DNA of 64,000 nucleotides from Ianthella basta. Taxonomy: Eukaryota; Porifera; Demospongiae; Verongiida; Ianthellidae. The notes beneath the pieces are model-generated. The model searched no databases and was not told where the DNA came from. It worked only from the letters and a program-made list of their open reading frames with translations. The DNA is taken from positions 3,471,594-3,535,593 of the forward strand of contig OZ025869.1 of assembly GCA_964019415.1 (NCBI GenBank), in the 5' to 3' direction. Position 1 is the stretch's first letter. Each line of letters starts with the position of its first letter. Position numbers and translations under genes: made by a program. Shown here one piece after another: positions 32,505 through 43,817 of this stretch.

Positions 32505-34582
32505 CAGCTGAACTGTATGAGGAAGCTAGAGCTGGTGGGTGTGCATCAGGAAAGGATGTTGAATTGGCATGGAAGGAGTTGAAAGAAGGCATAGTGGGGG
32601 TGGCAACGAAGGTGTGTGGGACAATGAGGGGGAGAAGTGGACAGGTAAAGAGAACAAGATGGTGGAATGAGGAGGTGAAGAGTGCAGTGCAAAAGAAGAA
32701 AGTGCTGTATAAGCGGCTGCTGGACACTGGCAATGTAGAAGCTAGGCAAAGGTACAATGAGGCAAAGCTAGAGGCAAGGAAATTAGTCAGAAAGGCTAAA
32801 AATGATGAGTGGGTGCAGTTTGGGAAGGAATTGGAGAAGGATGCAAAAGGCAATCAGCCACGTTTTTGGGCTAGGGTGAATGGAAACAGGATGACAAAGG
32901 AGAGTATGACTCGCATTAATGGTAAGAATGGTCAAGTATTGTCAGAGGGGGCTGAAGTCATCGGCAGGTGGAAAGAGCACTTTGAAGAGTTATTCCATGA
33001 AGTGGGAGAGCCCCTCTCAGACACACAGTGTAGTGAGGCAATGCAGGAGGATGATATGGGAATAATGAAGGAGGAAGTGAGAAATGGGGTGAAGAGGCTT
33101 AAGATGAGAAAGGCACCTGGTATTTGTGGGATTCTGCCTGAGATGTTAAAAGCAGGGGGTGAAGTGGTGATAGAGTGGATGGCTGATGTATTCAATTTGG
33201 TGTGGAGAGTGGGGGTAGCCCCTGGAGACTGGAAGAATGCAGTGGTAGTACCAGTCCACAAGAAAGGAAGCAGACTAGAGTGTGCAAACTACAGAGGAAT
33301 TAGTCTAATGAGTATTGTTGGTAAGGTGTTTGCGAGGGTATTGAATGAGCGGGTGAAGATGGCAACAGTTGACAAAGTGATGGACGAGCAAGGAGGTTTC
33401 AGAACTGGCAGGGGGTGCAATGACCAAATTTTTGCAGTCAAGCAAATTGTGGAGAAAACCATCAAGAAAGATAAGAAAACATACATGGCTTTTGTGGATC
33501 TGGAAAAGGCATATGACAATGTTAGCAGGGAAAAGTTGTGGAAAGTGCTATATGCTTATGGGGTGAAAGGAAGGCTGTTAAGGGCAATTCAGGCACTGTA
33601 TGTCGACGGAAGGGCCAAGGTGAAAGTTGGGAAAATGGAATCAGAGTTGTTTGAGGTGCATAGAGGTGTGAGGCAGGGTTGCACTCTCTCACCATGGCTC
33701 TTTAATGTGTTTATCGACAGTGTGACGAGGGAGGCAAGAAGGCAGTTTCTGAGGGAGGTGAGGTTGTCAACTGGTGATGTAGGGCTACTCCTTTTTGCGG
33801 ATGACATGGTGGTAATGGCAGAATCAGTGGAAGGGCTACAGCACAATTTACAGGTGATGAGTGATGTGCTGAGCAGGTGGGAGCTGAGGGTGAATTGGAG
33901 AAAGACTAAAGTGATGAGGATTGCAAGGAAGAGAGAGGAATGTGAAGTCAAAATTGATGAAGAGGTAATAGAACAGGTAGATGCAATGAAGTACTTGGGT
34001 GTGATGATTAGTAGTGATGGGAGAATGGAGAAGGAAGTAGAGGCAAGGATTGGGGGTGCAACACGGGTGATCAGAGGGTTGAATGATGTAGTACTGAGAA
34101 GGAAGGAATTGAGCAGGAGCACTAAGCTGAAAGTAGTGAATGCCACAGTGATGCCAACATTATTGTACGGTTGTGAGACATGGACTCTATCTAAGCAGCA
34201 GCAATTGAAAGTGCAGGCCACCCAGATGAAGGTGTTGAGGCGGATCGAAGGTGTGACTAGGTTGGATCGGATGAGAAATGTAGACATTAGGGAGAAGTTG
34301 AGACAAGAAAGTGTTTTGGATGCAGTGAAGAGAAGGCAGGAGAAGTGGAGGGTTAGACTGGAAGAAATGAGCAATGAGAGGTTAACAAAGAAAGTTTTTA
34401 ATGGAGAGATAGAGGGGAAGAGACCAAGAGGAAGACCACGCTCAAGATGGACAGATAATTTTAAATAGCTTCTATATCGTATAACTAACTACTTGCCATG
34501 CTAACATATCAGTGTATAAGTATAGGGATGACCTCCAGTATTGGAGATGTATCCATTTTGGTTATTGAATTGAATTGAATTG
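32505..34582 (+). mobile_element. 5'-truncated RTE-like LINE with 13-bp target duplication
   Basis: The target aaccagtcagtgt is duplicated at 32492-32504 and 34583-34595. The 3' tail is a short (GAATT)n microsatellite, as in many RTE-type LINEs. The 5' truncation removed any endonuclease domain. Block A at 13501 preserves the empty site. Confidence 0.93.
32507..34468 (+). CDS. Reverse transcriptase of RTE-like LINE
   Basis: The frame is open to TAG at 34468. RT motifs appear in order: PVHKKGSRLECANYRGISL, QGGFRTGRGCNDQIFAVKQ, MAFVDLEKAYDNVSRE, VRQGCTLSPWLFNVFID and the catalytic LLFADDMVV, followed by the thumb region with MKYLGVMISSDG. The C-terminus has TLLYGCETWTLSKQQQLK and GKRPRGRPRSRWTD, characteristic of RTE-type and related LINE proteins. 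No APE endonuclease is left. The frame reads into the flanking sequence at its 5' end, and no own start codon is preserved. Confidence 0.9.
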   Translation, partial: AELYEEARAGGCASGKDVELAWKELKEGIVGVATKVCGTMRGRSGQVKRTRWWNEEVKSAVQKKKVLYKRLLDTGNVEARQRYNEAKLEARKLVRKAKNDEWVQFGKELEKDAKGNQPRFWARVNGNRMTKESMTRINGKNGQVLSEGAEVIGRWKEHFEELFHEVGEPLSDTQCSEAMQEDDMGIMKEEVRNGVKRLKMRKAPGICGILPEMLKAGGEVVIEWMADVFNLVWRVGVAPGDWKNAVVVPVHKKGSRLECANYRGISLMSIVGKVFARVLNERVKMATVDKVMDEQGGFRTGRGCNDQIFAVKQIVEKTIKKDKKTYMAFVDLEKAYDNVSREKLWKVLYAYGVKGRLLRAIQALYVDGRAKVKVGKMESELFEVHRGVRQGCTLSPWLFNVFIDSVTREARRQFLREVRLSTGDVGLLLFADDMVVMAESVEGLQHNLQVMSDVLSRWELRVNWRKTKVMRIARKREECEVKIDEEVIEQVDAMKYLGVMISSDGRMEKEVEARIGGATRVIRGLNDVVLRRKELSRSTKLKVVNATVMPTLLYGCETWTLSKQQQLKVQATQMKVLRRIEGVTRLDRMRNVDIREKLRQESVLDAVKRRQEKWRVRLEEMSNERLTKKVFNGEIEGKRPRGRPRSRWTDNFK

Positions 34583-34774
34583 AACCAGTCAGTGTGTAGC
34601 AATCTAGCAATTACAACATCATGGCAAAAAGAGCAGCCAACACCTCAAGTTGGATGTAGCACCGCTAAAATTTAATATAATAATTGCACTTGCATCCAAA
34701 ACTGTAACACTTTCATCATAGGAGGGCGGATTCTAGTCTGGATATCTGCCATCCAGATTGTATGAAAATCATAG

Positions 34775-35215
34775 TTTTGAAAGTATAGGACCAAGTGGAA
34801 TTTGGGGGAAGATTGAAACAGGTTCTGCAAGGCACGAAATACCTCACTCAACGGAGTGGCTACTGCCTTGAGGTCTTTCTTCCTTCAGGCCAAACAACAC
34901 ACCTTCCTTCAGGCAAAAACACCACTTGGTCCAGAGCAACCAAAATGGCTGTCCAGTTCACTAGTAGTTACAAAATGAATTCTGTAGCTTCGAAAAGAGG
35001 CTGTTCTACACAAAAAGCTCATTTTAATTCAACGTTTCACAGCGATGAGGCGTCTTTTAGTCCGATTAGTTACTGTATGAAAAAGCCGAAACGAACACCC
35101 ACCCACATGCACACACCCAACTACTGTACATGTAACCCTACGGTGCATGCGACGAGGGTTAGGGATTTAGGAATGTGCCCAATAAAAATGGCATCTCCTA
35201 TCTTGGTGGTTAGCA
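34775..35215. repeat. Segmental duplicate shared with 13690-14125
   Basis: Same landmarks as the block A copy, without evidence for a recognised protein. Confidence 0.8.
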
Positions 35216-35762
35216 CCTTTGCCGCTGATCTCCTTTAGACGAAATGGATTAACATGATTAATTTCTGTGCGTACGGAGTTTTATGGAGCGAATCTACGGA
35301 AGGCTCCAAGTTTAATGGATTTTGAGTCCCCAATTCTCATACCCCACCCACCCCATTGTCTCACAGCACTGCCGCACGACAGTTGAACGTTATATCTTCT
35401 ACATTCTGTTGCGAGCAGGGGATGGTTGGGGCTTGATGGCACCATGGAAAATTCAAACAAAGCCTTCTTCGTTTTAGCACAGTCGCTGTCCGAATTCTCA
35501 TGATTTCCGGCCGAATTTACATGAATTCGGCCACCTCGTTCTCGGCTGCCTCACACAAGAAGGGTAGTAGCTATACGATCGTCTCCATTTGTGACCGAGG
35601 GAGCAGCCGCCCATCCTTTGTGACTGCCAAGTTCAAAGCCGTGGGTGCGCTTAAGTCTTGAGAACGGGGTGGCAGGATTCTCATGCCGGGCGAATACTAA
35701 TTCCTCACCCTACAGGTAATCTAGAGGATAAGTCAGACCAACACACAAGTCGCTCAACCTAC

Positions 35763-36112
35763 CTTGCCAAATGAAGTATTTCTCAACACAGTGAGGTCCA
35801 CTTCTGGGTTAAACAGCCGCGGTGTGCGAGTTTGTTCAACTTGGTTCTTGGCGGAGTCGTCCAGTTCAGTTTCGCTTAATGCAGTCTTGGTCACCTCCAT
35901 TCCATCCAACTCAGTCTCAGCCACCTCACCCACCTCTTGGTCGAGAACTACGTGTTCAACTTGTCGGATTTGTTCCCATCCGAATCTGCCTTTCACAACG
36001 TTGTTTAGCAATGGCATTCTTGGCTGGAATAGACCTCTCGGAGGCACAATGAACCGAGAATGGCGAGTACAACTGTACAAACTACGTATACGAGAGCACG
36101 CCAAAGCCTCAT
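35763..36112 (-). pseudogene. Disrupted first exon of DUF1647 copy B
   Basis: The minus-strand start (MRLWRALVYVVCTVVLAIL) and the end (TVLRNTSFGK at a gtaggt donor) match the block A exon. However, the exon is 350 instead of 129 nt long and the start and end are in different frames. The extra 221 nt is itself open in one frame, including VGEVAETELDGMEVTKTAL. This agrees with copy B being a pseudogene, unless the insertion is an unrecognised intron. Confidence 0.55.
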
Positions 36113-36473
36113 TTCCGGGTACTGTTTACTACTACGTGTAGTTGTTACTAGCTAATAACAGTGGCGAGCAATCTATTTATAAAGATAGATCGATAGATAT
36201 AAAGATTTATTGCAACACGCAGCTGTATTAATATCAGTTCGAACTTCCTGCATGTGCAAATTTTCTGCAGAAATTGCAAGGGTCGCTCGCTGGCTGAGTA
36301 GGGTCATGCGCGCAGATGCTGTAGAAATGCCTATAGGACGCTTGCAGACACGGTGAAGTTTATACCATTATCGTAAATTGTATCGTTTTACGCTGTGCTA
36401 AACCTCAGAGTCTCTAAAAAGATCATGTATACTGATGTGCATCTTTGCACTTCTCCGTGTGGTATACAGTGGA

Positions 36474-36634
36474 ACCTTTCTAAGATGGCCACTGTGTTAG
36501 GCAGCCACCTCTCTAAAACCGACAGCCTCCCTGGCCCCAAATACCATTGCAGTCTACTTCTATAGTGCAGCCATCTCTATAAACGTCAGTTATAATTGGC
36601 CTGAAGGTGGCTGTCTTAGAGAGGTTCCCCTGTT
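36474..36634. mobile_element. Short TIR element related to the 86-bp minisatellite
   Basis: The ends acagtggaacctttctaaga and tcttagagaggttcccctgt are inverted repeats. Internal gcagccacctctctaaa matches the minisatellite units in introns 1 and 6. A further end-like fragment lies at 39525-39560. Confidence 0.7.
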
Positions 36635-36784
36635 ACAATACTATAAATTTGTTCAGTTTGACTGGTATACTGCTTTACAACAGTTTGTAGGAAGACAAAA
36701 TGCGTGTATGGAAGGAGCCTATACCCGTTTGCTACATAACAGGTGATTATATATGCTGCTGAAAAAGGAAGTTCCCTTGTATTA

Positions 36785-37420
36785 CTGATTGGTATGTGTT
36801 ATGCGCATACCTAGCTTATGATACAGAACACAAACCATTTTGCATGCATTGCATGTGTATGGAGCCCATTCATTTGTTATTTCTGTACCTTTTCTGTTTC
36901 TGCTGTCAAAGGACCTATTCACTTTCATACACTGTGCCAGCTGGCACATACTGTTAGTGAAGTTTGCCTTCAGAGTACACACTTTCAAGTCTTTATCTTG
37001 ACCTTTTCACATCAAAGTTACTTGTGTGGTGTGGGAAGCGTTCATCACTTTCATCAACTCGTGATACTAAACTTAGCCAAGTTCATTATACCTAGCCAAC
37101 TCTTCCGAAGTACACCATCTGTGAATGTGTGCATTGTCTGGCACACAGTAATACATCTCTGCATGGTGGATTCAATATTGGATATTCTGTGTGCATGAGG
37201 GTACTGTTTTATCGCAGAACAGCTGCAGTACCTGTACACACTTAGTGATTTCGCTGTGATAGTGGCCATGGAATAGCACCAACATTGCACACCCATGGAA
37301 TATTCCCTCAATATAGCCAGGTTGTATGACATTTTCCTGAACAACTAATGACCTTTTCTATTGGTAAGGATGAAGTCGGTCAATGTTGTTCCAGCACGTG
37401 ATGTAATGTGTAGTAGTTTA
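36785..37420 (-). pseudogene. GT10 fucosyltransferase-like remnant, copy 2 (inverted)
   Basis: On the minus strand, degenerate pieces correspond to copy 1 and copy 3: vestiges of the GAIPV and VPGNHTFTDG regions and the Cys-rich tail with CQLAQCMKVNRS. Stops and frameshifts are frequent. It forms an inverted pair with copy 3, with about 1.4 kb between them. Confidence 0.6.
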
Positions 37421-37525
37421 TAATACCTTTTGTACTACTGCATGAGTGCAGTGATGAATGTCAATGATGAAACAGAGTTCCCTTATCTGTGTACATTTGT
37501 GTTTCAGTAGCTACTTGACTAGTCT

Positions 37526-37573
<48 letters not shown>

Positions 37574-38827
37574 CTTCATCCTACCAATAGAAAATGTCGC
37601 ATGATGTTCATGAAAAATTAATGTTATTTAATCTGCATGTAGGAGAGAGAAGCAAACATAGAAGGTCAATATTTGCCTGCATGGCAGCCTTATTGTTTAC
37701 ATAGGACACAACACAAGTGCACGAATTCGAATAATGCAATCCCTTCCCATATCCCACAAAATGGTGTCATTATAGCTGGATGCATAGTTACAACTGGATG
37801 CAGCTGTGAATTTTTAACTCTTGAGGTATATACCTTCTGAGAAATTGAGAGATTTATGACAGACACAGAGAAGGCTGACTTCATAAGCCAAGCCATGGAC
37901 GTGCTTGCCAGAATTAATTGCAATGTATAAATGTATAGCACATTCATTTGCTTTTGTATGACCATGTTGATGTTTTAATTATTGTTTCAATATACTTCCA
38001 TAATTCTGTTGCATAGTTGCAAGTTCTAGACTTCCTCTGGTGCCATGCTAGTACTGATAAAATTCCTCGTAAATTTTCATGGTGAATATCAAAAGTGTGA
38101 TTCATGTATGTGCAGCTGACATGCTCTGTACATTGGAAAGGGCAGCAATCGCTCTGTACATTTCACAAGGTTTGTCCTCTACAATACAATACCATACTCC
38201 CCAGATTAGTCAGAGGTGTGTGAAGGGATGAGTGTAGTGAGGGGAGGCGTTCGGTGATGGGACGGGCATGTGTAGTGTAGGGACATCTTTAGTGAGGGGA
38301 GGGCGTCTCCATTGATAATGGCCTTGTTGTGTGTGGTCTGCACTAAGTGGTGGTTAGAGTGCACTATAGCAATCACAACTGACCACATTTGCATGTGTTT
38401 GGTTGTGTGTGGGATGTCATGAGGTGCATGGCCACACTTGTGGGCCATGGCTAGGACAGGGTGTGAAGTACATGACTGAGGTGTGCTGTACATGTGCGTG
38501 CTGCAGTAAACAAACTAATGAACAGTTCCCTCATACATGTTCATACTTGTAGCCTTGAAGCCACTGTGGGCCTGTAGCCTTGAAGTATGGCAAGTCTTAA
38601 TGAACAGATAAGCCTATATATATCACATTACATCCAGCCAGAGTGCTTGAATGTGAAATGTGACACGCATGTGTTTACATATCTGCCCTTTGTGCTATCT
38701 TCTCATGTAAGACTAGTCATGGAGCTACTGAGACACATACATATATAGGCAGAGGCACTCTATTTGATCACTGACATTTTCATGACTGTACACAATGACA
38801 TGCAGTACTATGGTCTACAATACATTA
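37421..38827. other. Spacer between the inverted fucosyltransferase remnants
   Basis: It contains a (TG)n tract at 37529-37569 and otherwise no recognisable gene. Confidence 0.5.
37529..37569. repeat. (TG)n microsatellite
   Basis: About 20 TG units. Confidence 0.95.
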
Positions 38828-39345
38828 AATGATGTGCTGGAACAACATGGCAACTGTACCAGCAACAAAGGAAGGGACTGAAAGTAGGTCTTCATCCTTA
38901 ATGAGAAAAATGTCACATGGTGATCATATTGAAGCTGCCATACAACCTCACCATAATTGGAGAATATCCCACTGGTGTGCAAATTTGGTGCAGTTGGAAT
39001 TCACCAGCAGAGGTGTATTACTGTGTGCCAGGTAACCACACATTCACAGATGGTATACTCCAGATCCGGAAGATTTGGCTAGGAATAATGACGTTGGCTG
39101 AGTATCACCAGTTCATGAAGATGATAAACTCTACAGTCACTCCATGCACAGGTAACATTGATGCGAAAAGTCAAGATGAAGACTTGAAAGAGTGTGCTCT
39201 AAGGCAAACTGCACTAACAGTGTGTGCCTTCTGGCACAGTGTATGAAAGCGAATAAAATTTTAGACAGCATGCAGAAACAGAAAAGGCACAGAAATGACA
39301 AATGAATGGGCTCCATACACACGCAGTGCATGCAAAACAGGTGTG
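38828..39345 (+). pseudogene. GT10 fucosyltransferase-like remnant, copy 3
   Basis: CWNNMATVPATK corresponds to CWNNMPAIPAVK of copy 1. NSPAEVYYCVPGNHTFTDG corresponds to CSPPEVYLWVPGNHTFIDA. The frame is broken repeatedly, so no functional enzyme is encoded. Confidence 0.68.
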
Positions 39346-39916
39346 TTCAACACCATAAGCTATAATCAATCAGTAGTACAATGTTCTTATCCTTTTGGCA
39401 GCAGATGAAATTAATCAAAAGTTGCAAAGGAAATGGGATAGGCTCCTTCCAAATTCATTCTATTCGCTCTACAAGCTGTCGCAAAGCAGTCTGCCCGTAA
39501 AACGAAATAATTTAATAGTACAACGGAACCTCTTTAAGACAGTCACCTTCAGGACACTTCTAACTGTCCCTTATTGGGAGGCTAATTGCTCACAGGTCGT
39601 AGCCACGGTAACTATTTCTAACTTATTCCCAACCATGTGAATACAATGAGAACCACCTGCCCTGCCACACTGACTCTCACACCTCACAACCTGTAACCCT
39701 CCACTACTCCACCCAGCACCTGCATTGTTTCACCCTTTGCACTTCTTGTTTGCCAAAGGACAGGATGATGCAAAGCACACACCCAGCACAATGAGGGAAG
39801 GACCTTCAGCACTGTACACATGTCAATGCATGCAGTGACCCACACCATCAATTTCCATTCCAACCACTGGGGACTCTCACTTATACAGCAATTAGCAAGT
39901 TATAGTCTACCGTGTA

Positions 39917-39967
<51 letters not shown>

Positions 39968-40288
39968 AGTGTAGTGGTAATGGCAATTGGTAATTGTAAT
40001 TGACTGTTACTAATTACACTTTTCTAGGTAATTGTACTTTAATTGGAATTGACAAATATTTGATAAAGTAACCTTAATGGTAGTTGATTACATTCAAGTA
40101 GTTGATTCCAAACTACACAAATTACATTCCTCCTCCTTAGGTATTCTCCATAGCAGCTACATCTGCACTAATGGAGCATGTTCAGTCAGGCAGACAATAA
40201 TTAAAACCCATTTAGAAGTCTCATACTTTTGAAAGAACAGTATGAAGACGGACCGAAATATTAATGTAGTTGTAATCGCAATTGTAAT
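39346..40288. other. No gene recognised
   Basis: It holds a (TG)n tract at 39921-39966 and a fragment of the TIR family at 39525-39560. No coding evidence was found. Confidence 0.5.
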
Positions 40289-40341
40289 TAGCGTGTGTGT
40301 GAGTGCGTGTGTGCATGTGTGTTTCTGTGTTTGTGTGTGTG

Positions 40342-40419
<78 letters not shown>

Positions 40420-40441
40420 TGTGTGCGTGTTTGTGTGTGTG
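40289..40441. repeat. (TG)n microsatellite, block C
   Basis: An imperfect then pure TG tract. It is followed by ggtaggttccaatgcgctct, exactly as in block B. Confidence 0.97.
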
Positions 40442-40530
40442 CATAGGTAGGTTCCAATGCGCTCTTGATAGGTTTCTCATCTCAATCATTTTCCTTCCAC
40501 ATTTCCTTCGCCTTCTTTACCCTTCATCCC

Positions 40531-40700
40531 TTGATACCAGACAGATTGGGCTGTATGTGCAGGGAGATGATATGCCACATGTTTCCAGGACAACGCCTCT
40601 GTGAGGAGTTAATGCCTGTACAATTTGTGTCATACACTAAAGGAGTCAGCTCAACTCTGCTAAAAGCGCAATTTCAGGCAAGACATGCAGGAAGAGTGAC
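40531..40700 (+). pseudogene. Pseudo-copy of fusion-gene exon 9 (3' half), block C
   Basis: It begins inside the exon at the codons for DTRQIGL-like sequence and keeps RLCEELMPVQFVSYTKGVSS and STLLKAQFQAR, so it covers the C-terminal motif. The 5' part of the exon and its acceptor are missing. Confidence 0.85.
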
Positions 40701-40789
40701 CAGCTGCAGTTCAATGGGTGATCGCAGCATGACTTGTGGAAAGAGTATCAATTCAGTTTTGTGTGTTTGTACAGGTGCCCTGTTTGTAC

Positions 40790-41077
40790 AGGTTTGGACG
40801 GGTTACTTGATATTTACTCTCACAACGTTCACAAAACCTGGCTACCTTCTGATTCACATCCACCCCATCCCTTCAGTGATGAATTTAATAGGTTGCAAAT
40901 TGCTCTTGATGGGCTCCTTCTCCCCTAGCATTCCTCCTTCAGTTATTTCATCCTGTTTTACCCTACATCTGCCATCCCTCTTGCCCGCAGGTCTTTGTTG
41001 TCTACAGTGCAGATCCCGCCCCCTACATCAAGTGCTGCGTGCACCTTGACACCGGACAGACTGGGCTATATGTATAA
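40790..41077 (+). pseudogene. Pseudo-copy of intron 8 end and exon 9 (5' half), block C
   Basis: The acceptor ttgcccgcag and the exon start VFVVYSADPAPYIKCC are intact, but the copy ends abruptly in TGLYV followed by a stop (41075-41077). The breakpoint falls at codon 441 of the parent. With the copy at 40531 the two halves of exon 9 occur in swapped order. Confidence 0.85.
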
Positions 41078-41448
41078 TGGTTGTTTGTATATGGTTGAAC
41101 AGACGTATTGGATGTTGTTCAAATGAATAACATTACTACTATCTGCAGCACAAAAGGGAAAACCATTTCTACACTAAGAAAGCTGAGTGTTCCACATCCA
41201 CCTTCAATGTTCTCTACTTTCTATACTTGTGTGCATTTTCTGCAGCTATTTTTGCAAATATTGTAAGTATGCATGCAAGCATTTGTGAAAATATGGTGTG
41301 AAAGTCTCCCTACTGTTGTTATTAGGAGATACAGGGCTTTGCGAAAATGAAATGGCATATACCTATGGACTGGCCAGGAGAAGTAATTGCTACCTCCTGG
41401 TCGGGCTGATTTATGTCTGCTGCAAGTCTGTATGTGTGGTTGAATTAT

Positions 41449-42556
41449 AAATATGCTGCTGGGAGGAGGGCACTAGGTGTCTGGATGAACAGGTGTAAGG
41501 CGGAAGATGGTGATGTTGGTGTAGGTACATTCAAGAAGCTGATGAGTGCTCTAGTATACTCAGTGATGTTGTATGGGTTGAGATCTGGGGGTGCACAAGA
41601 GGTCTGGAGCCAATAGAACAAGTACAGATGCGTGCCTTCCGCATGTTCTTTGGGATGGGTATCTTACACCCAAAGGTATCATTGATGATGCAGTTGGAAT
41701 CTCTACCAGTAGTGTGGGAGGCAAGAGTGAGGTGCGTGCAGTTCTGGTATAAGGGATTGACAAGTAAGATATGTGAAGGCAGACTGCTGAGGAAGGTCGT
41801 GTTACATGCTGTGGAGTGTGGTAGGGGGAGCTGGATGAGAAGCATTGGCAGGTGTATTGGTAGATTTAGGTGGCAGGACATGAGTGGTGGTGTGGTCAGG
41901 GAGCTGTCAGAGGCAGAAGTGAAATGTATGTTGCTGAGCGTGGCTTGGAGAAATGTAAAGAATGAATGGAGGAAGTAAGTGCACGAAAGCTAAAGTGGTC
42001 CATGATGAAGTTGATAGGGGAGTGTGAGATGGAGTCGAGTTGTGCATTGTTGAAGTCAGTAGCTGAAAGGAGGATGATGTTAAAGTTGAGGGGTGGGACA
42101 GCCACTTTCCAGATTGACACGGAAAGGTGGCGTGGAATGAAGAGAGAGGAGAGGCAAGGAATGTGACAGTGGGGAGGTGGAGGTCTCTGCATGGGACCAT
42201 CTCAGGCACCCTCTTCTGGAAGCCATGGAGGGATCAAGAGAGGACTTTCCAGCAAAAGCGTTGGAGAGAGAGCAGCCCTTGTATTGCCACTTGCCTGTAA
42301 GAACTATTGTATACTGTCTATTATCAGCTCTAAATGTGGTCAGCTAGATTCTATTAATTAATGCCTATAATACATGCAATCAAGCAATCTGTCACGCCTT
42401 TTATTGACATTGACTAGTTTTTCTTAACATCGTACTCATCTGTATCTCTGCATCTTCCATGGTGCATGATGTGTGCAGTGCTACATTGGACCATGATGTG
42501 TCCTAGTGCCTATTGGCATGGTGCACTCTAATAATGAATTGAATTGAATTGAATAA
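41449..42556 (+). mobile_element. 3' fragment of a non-LTR retrotransposon
   Basis: A reverse-transcriptase C-terminal region is recognisable: LMSALVYSVMLYG in one frame, then LEPIEQVQMRAFRMFFGMG in the next after a one-base shift near 41577, then RVRCVQFWYKGL. The fragment ends in a (GAATT)n tail near 42535-42556, like the RTE-like LINE in block B. A target duplication (aattata) is possible but weak. Confidence 0.7.
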
Positions 42557-43817
42557 TTATACTAGCAGAGTCGTACGCCAGCGAGTGGGTCTCATTCAAT
42601 TTTGAAGTATATGAGCTGGTAACAACAGAAGGTAGCTGCTATAACGACGTCCGAGTTTAAATTGGAATGTTGGGCGACAGTGAATCACACCGCCAGTGAA
42701 CCAAAAGTCCAGGAGCGATAACTAAAAAATGGCCGTCAGCTGCTAACGAAAAATCGGAAATTGAAGGATATCCTTCAAGAACTGCAAGACGGGCGATGTC
42801 AACCCATGGAGGACACGCCTGGAGCCCAGTTTATAATCCCCGAGAGTTTGGTGGCGCCCTGTGCAATAGCTTTTGCCCAAATCAAGAACGAACAGACAAA
42901 CAAACGAACTGAAATGTATTAATATAGATGAACACCTGCACTATTGAAACCAGTTAGACATTTCTCCCTTCCAGATCAGGTAAGTATGGGCTTCAGATTG
43001 CGGCAACACTAGTACTTATCTTTGTTTCAGTCACAGGGTACAGGATTTTCCGCACTGAAATTATAAAATGAAATTGTCAGGAATTTGAGGAAAATGAGAC
43101 CAAGCTTAAGCACACTGTGTTGGCTGGCTGTATTAGACAGGTTTCTGTGCTTGATTGTTTGTGGGTCACAAACTGCTTCATGGTACTGTAACATTAAACA
43201 GCAAAATTTATACTTGTAGTTTGAGGAGGTTCTCCCACTGTACACAACATAACATCAGGGTAAGCAGCATATGTTCAGCGTAACCATGTACTTATAAATA
43301 GATCTTGTAAACTTCATAGTAAACACTCAGCCTTGTATGTGAGTATATATGAATAATAATTACTTCCCTTAATTACAAACTTCAATCAGAAATGACGTGA
43401 ACAACTGTGACGTCTGAATGTCATACTAAAGTGTTAGTGTGAGATCACACCATCCTTTCACCATTGCAAAACAGAACTCTGTATGGAAATAATGTGATTG
43501 CAGCAATTGCTAGGTGTTCACTAAGTGCAGTTAAAGTTAAAGTTATTCTCTCCCCATTAATTCCCAGAAACCTCAGTTTGCCTACTGTGAAAATTTTGCT
43601 GATGCAGCACTGGACAAGGTATCTGTTTGTAAATGTGCAATTAACACTTAAGCAATACTGAAGAACACAGCTACAAAACGTATGAAGTTTCAGGTAAGCA
43701 TTACTGCAGTTAAAGTGGTATAGCTATTGCATACGCTTCTATGTATCTTTAGTCTTGTACTACAGGCTATATATATAGCTACCATCTCTGCCTCAGTTGA
43801 AGAATTACTCTTGAGTA
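42557..43817. other. Duplicated non-coding flank, block C
   Basis: 43500-43690 shares landmarks with 28200-28340 and 11330-11390 (aagaacacagctacaaaac). No gene is supported. Confidence 0.5.

Noticed and set aside
33589..34374. 261-codon minus-strand frame inside the RTE-like LINE
   Set aside because: Antisense shadow of the reverse transcriptase; no motif of its own.
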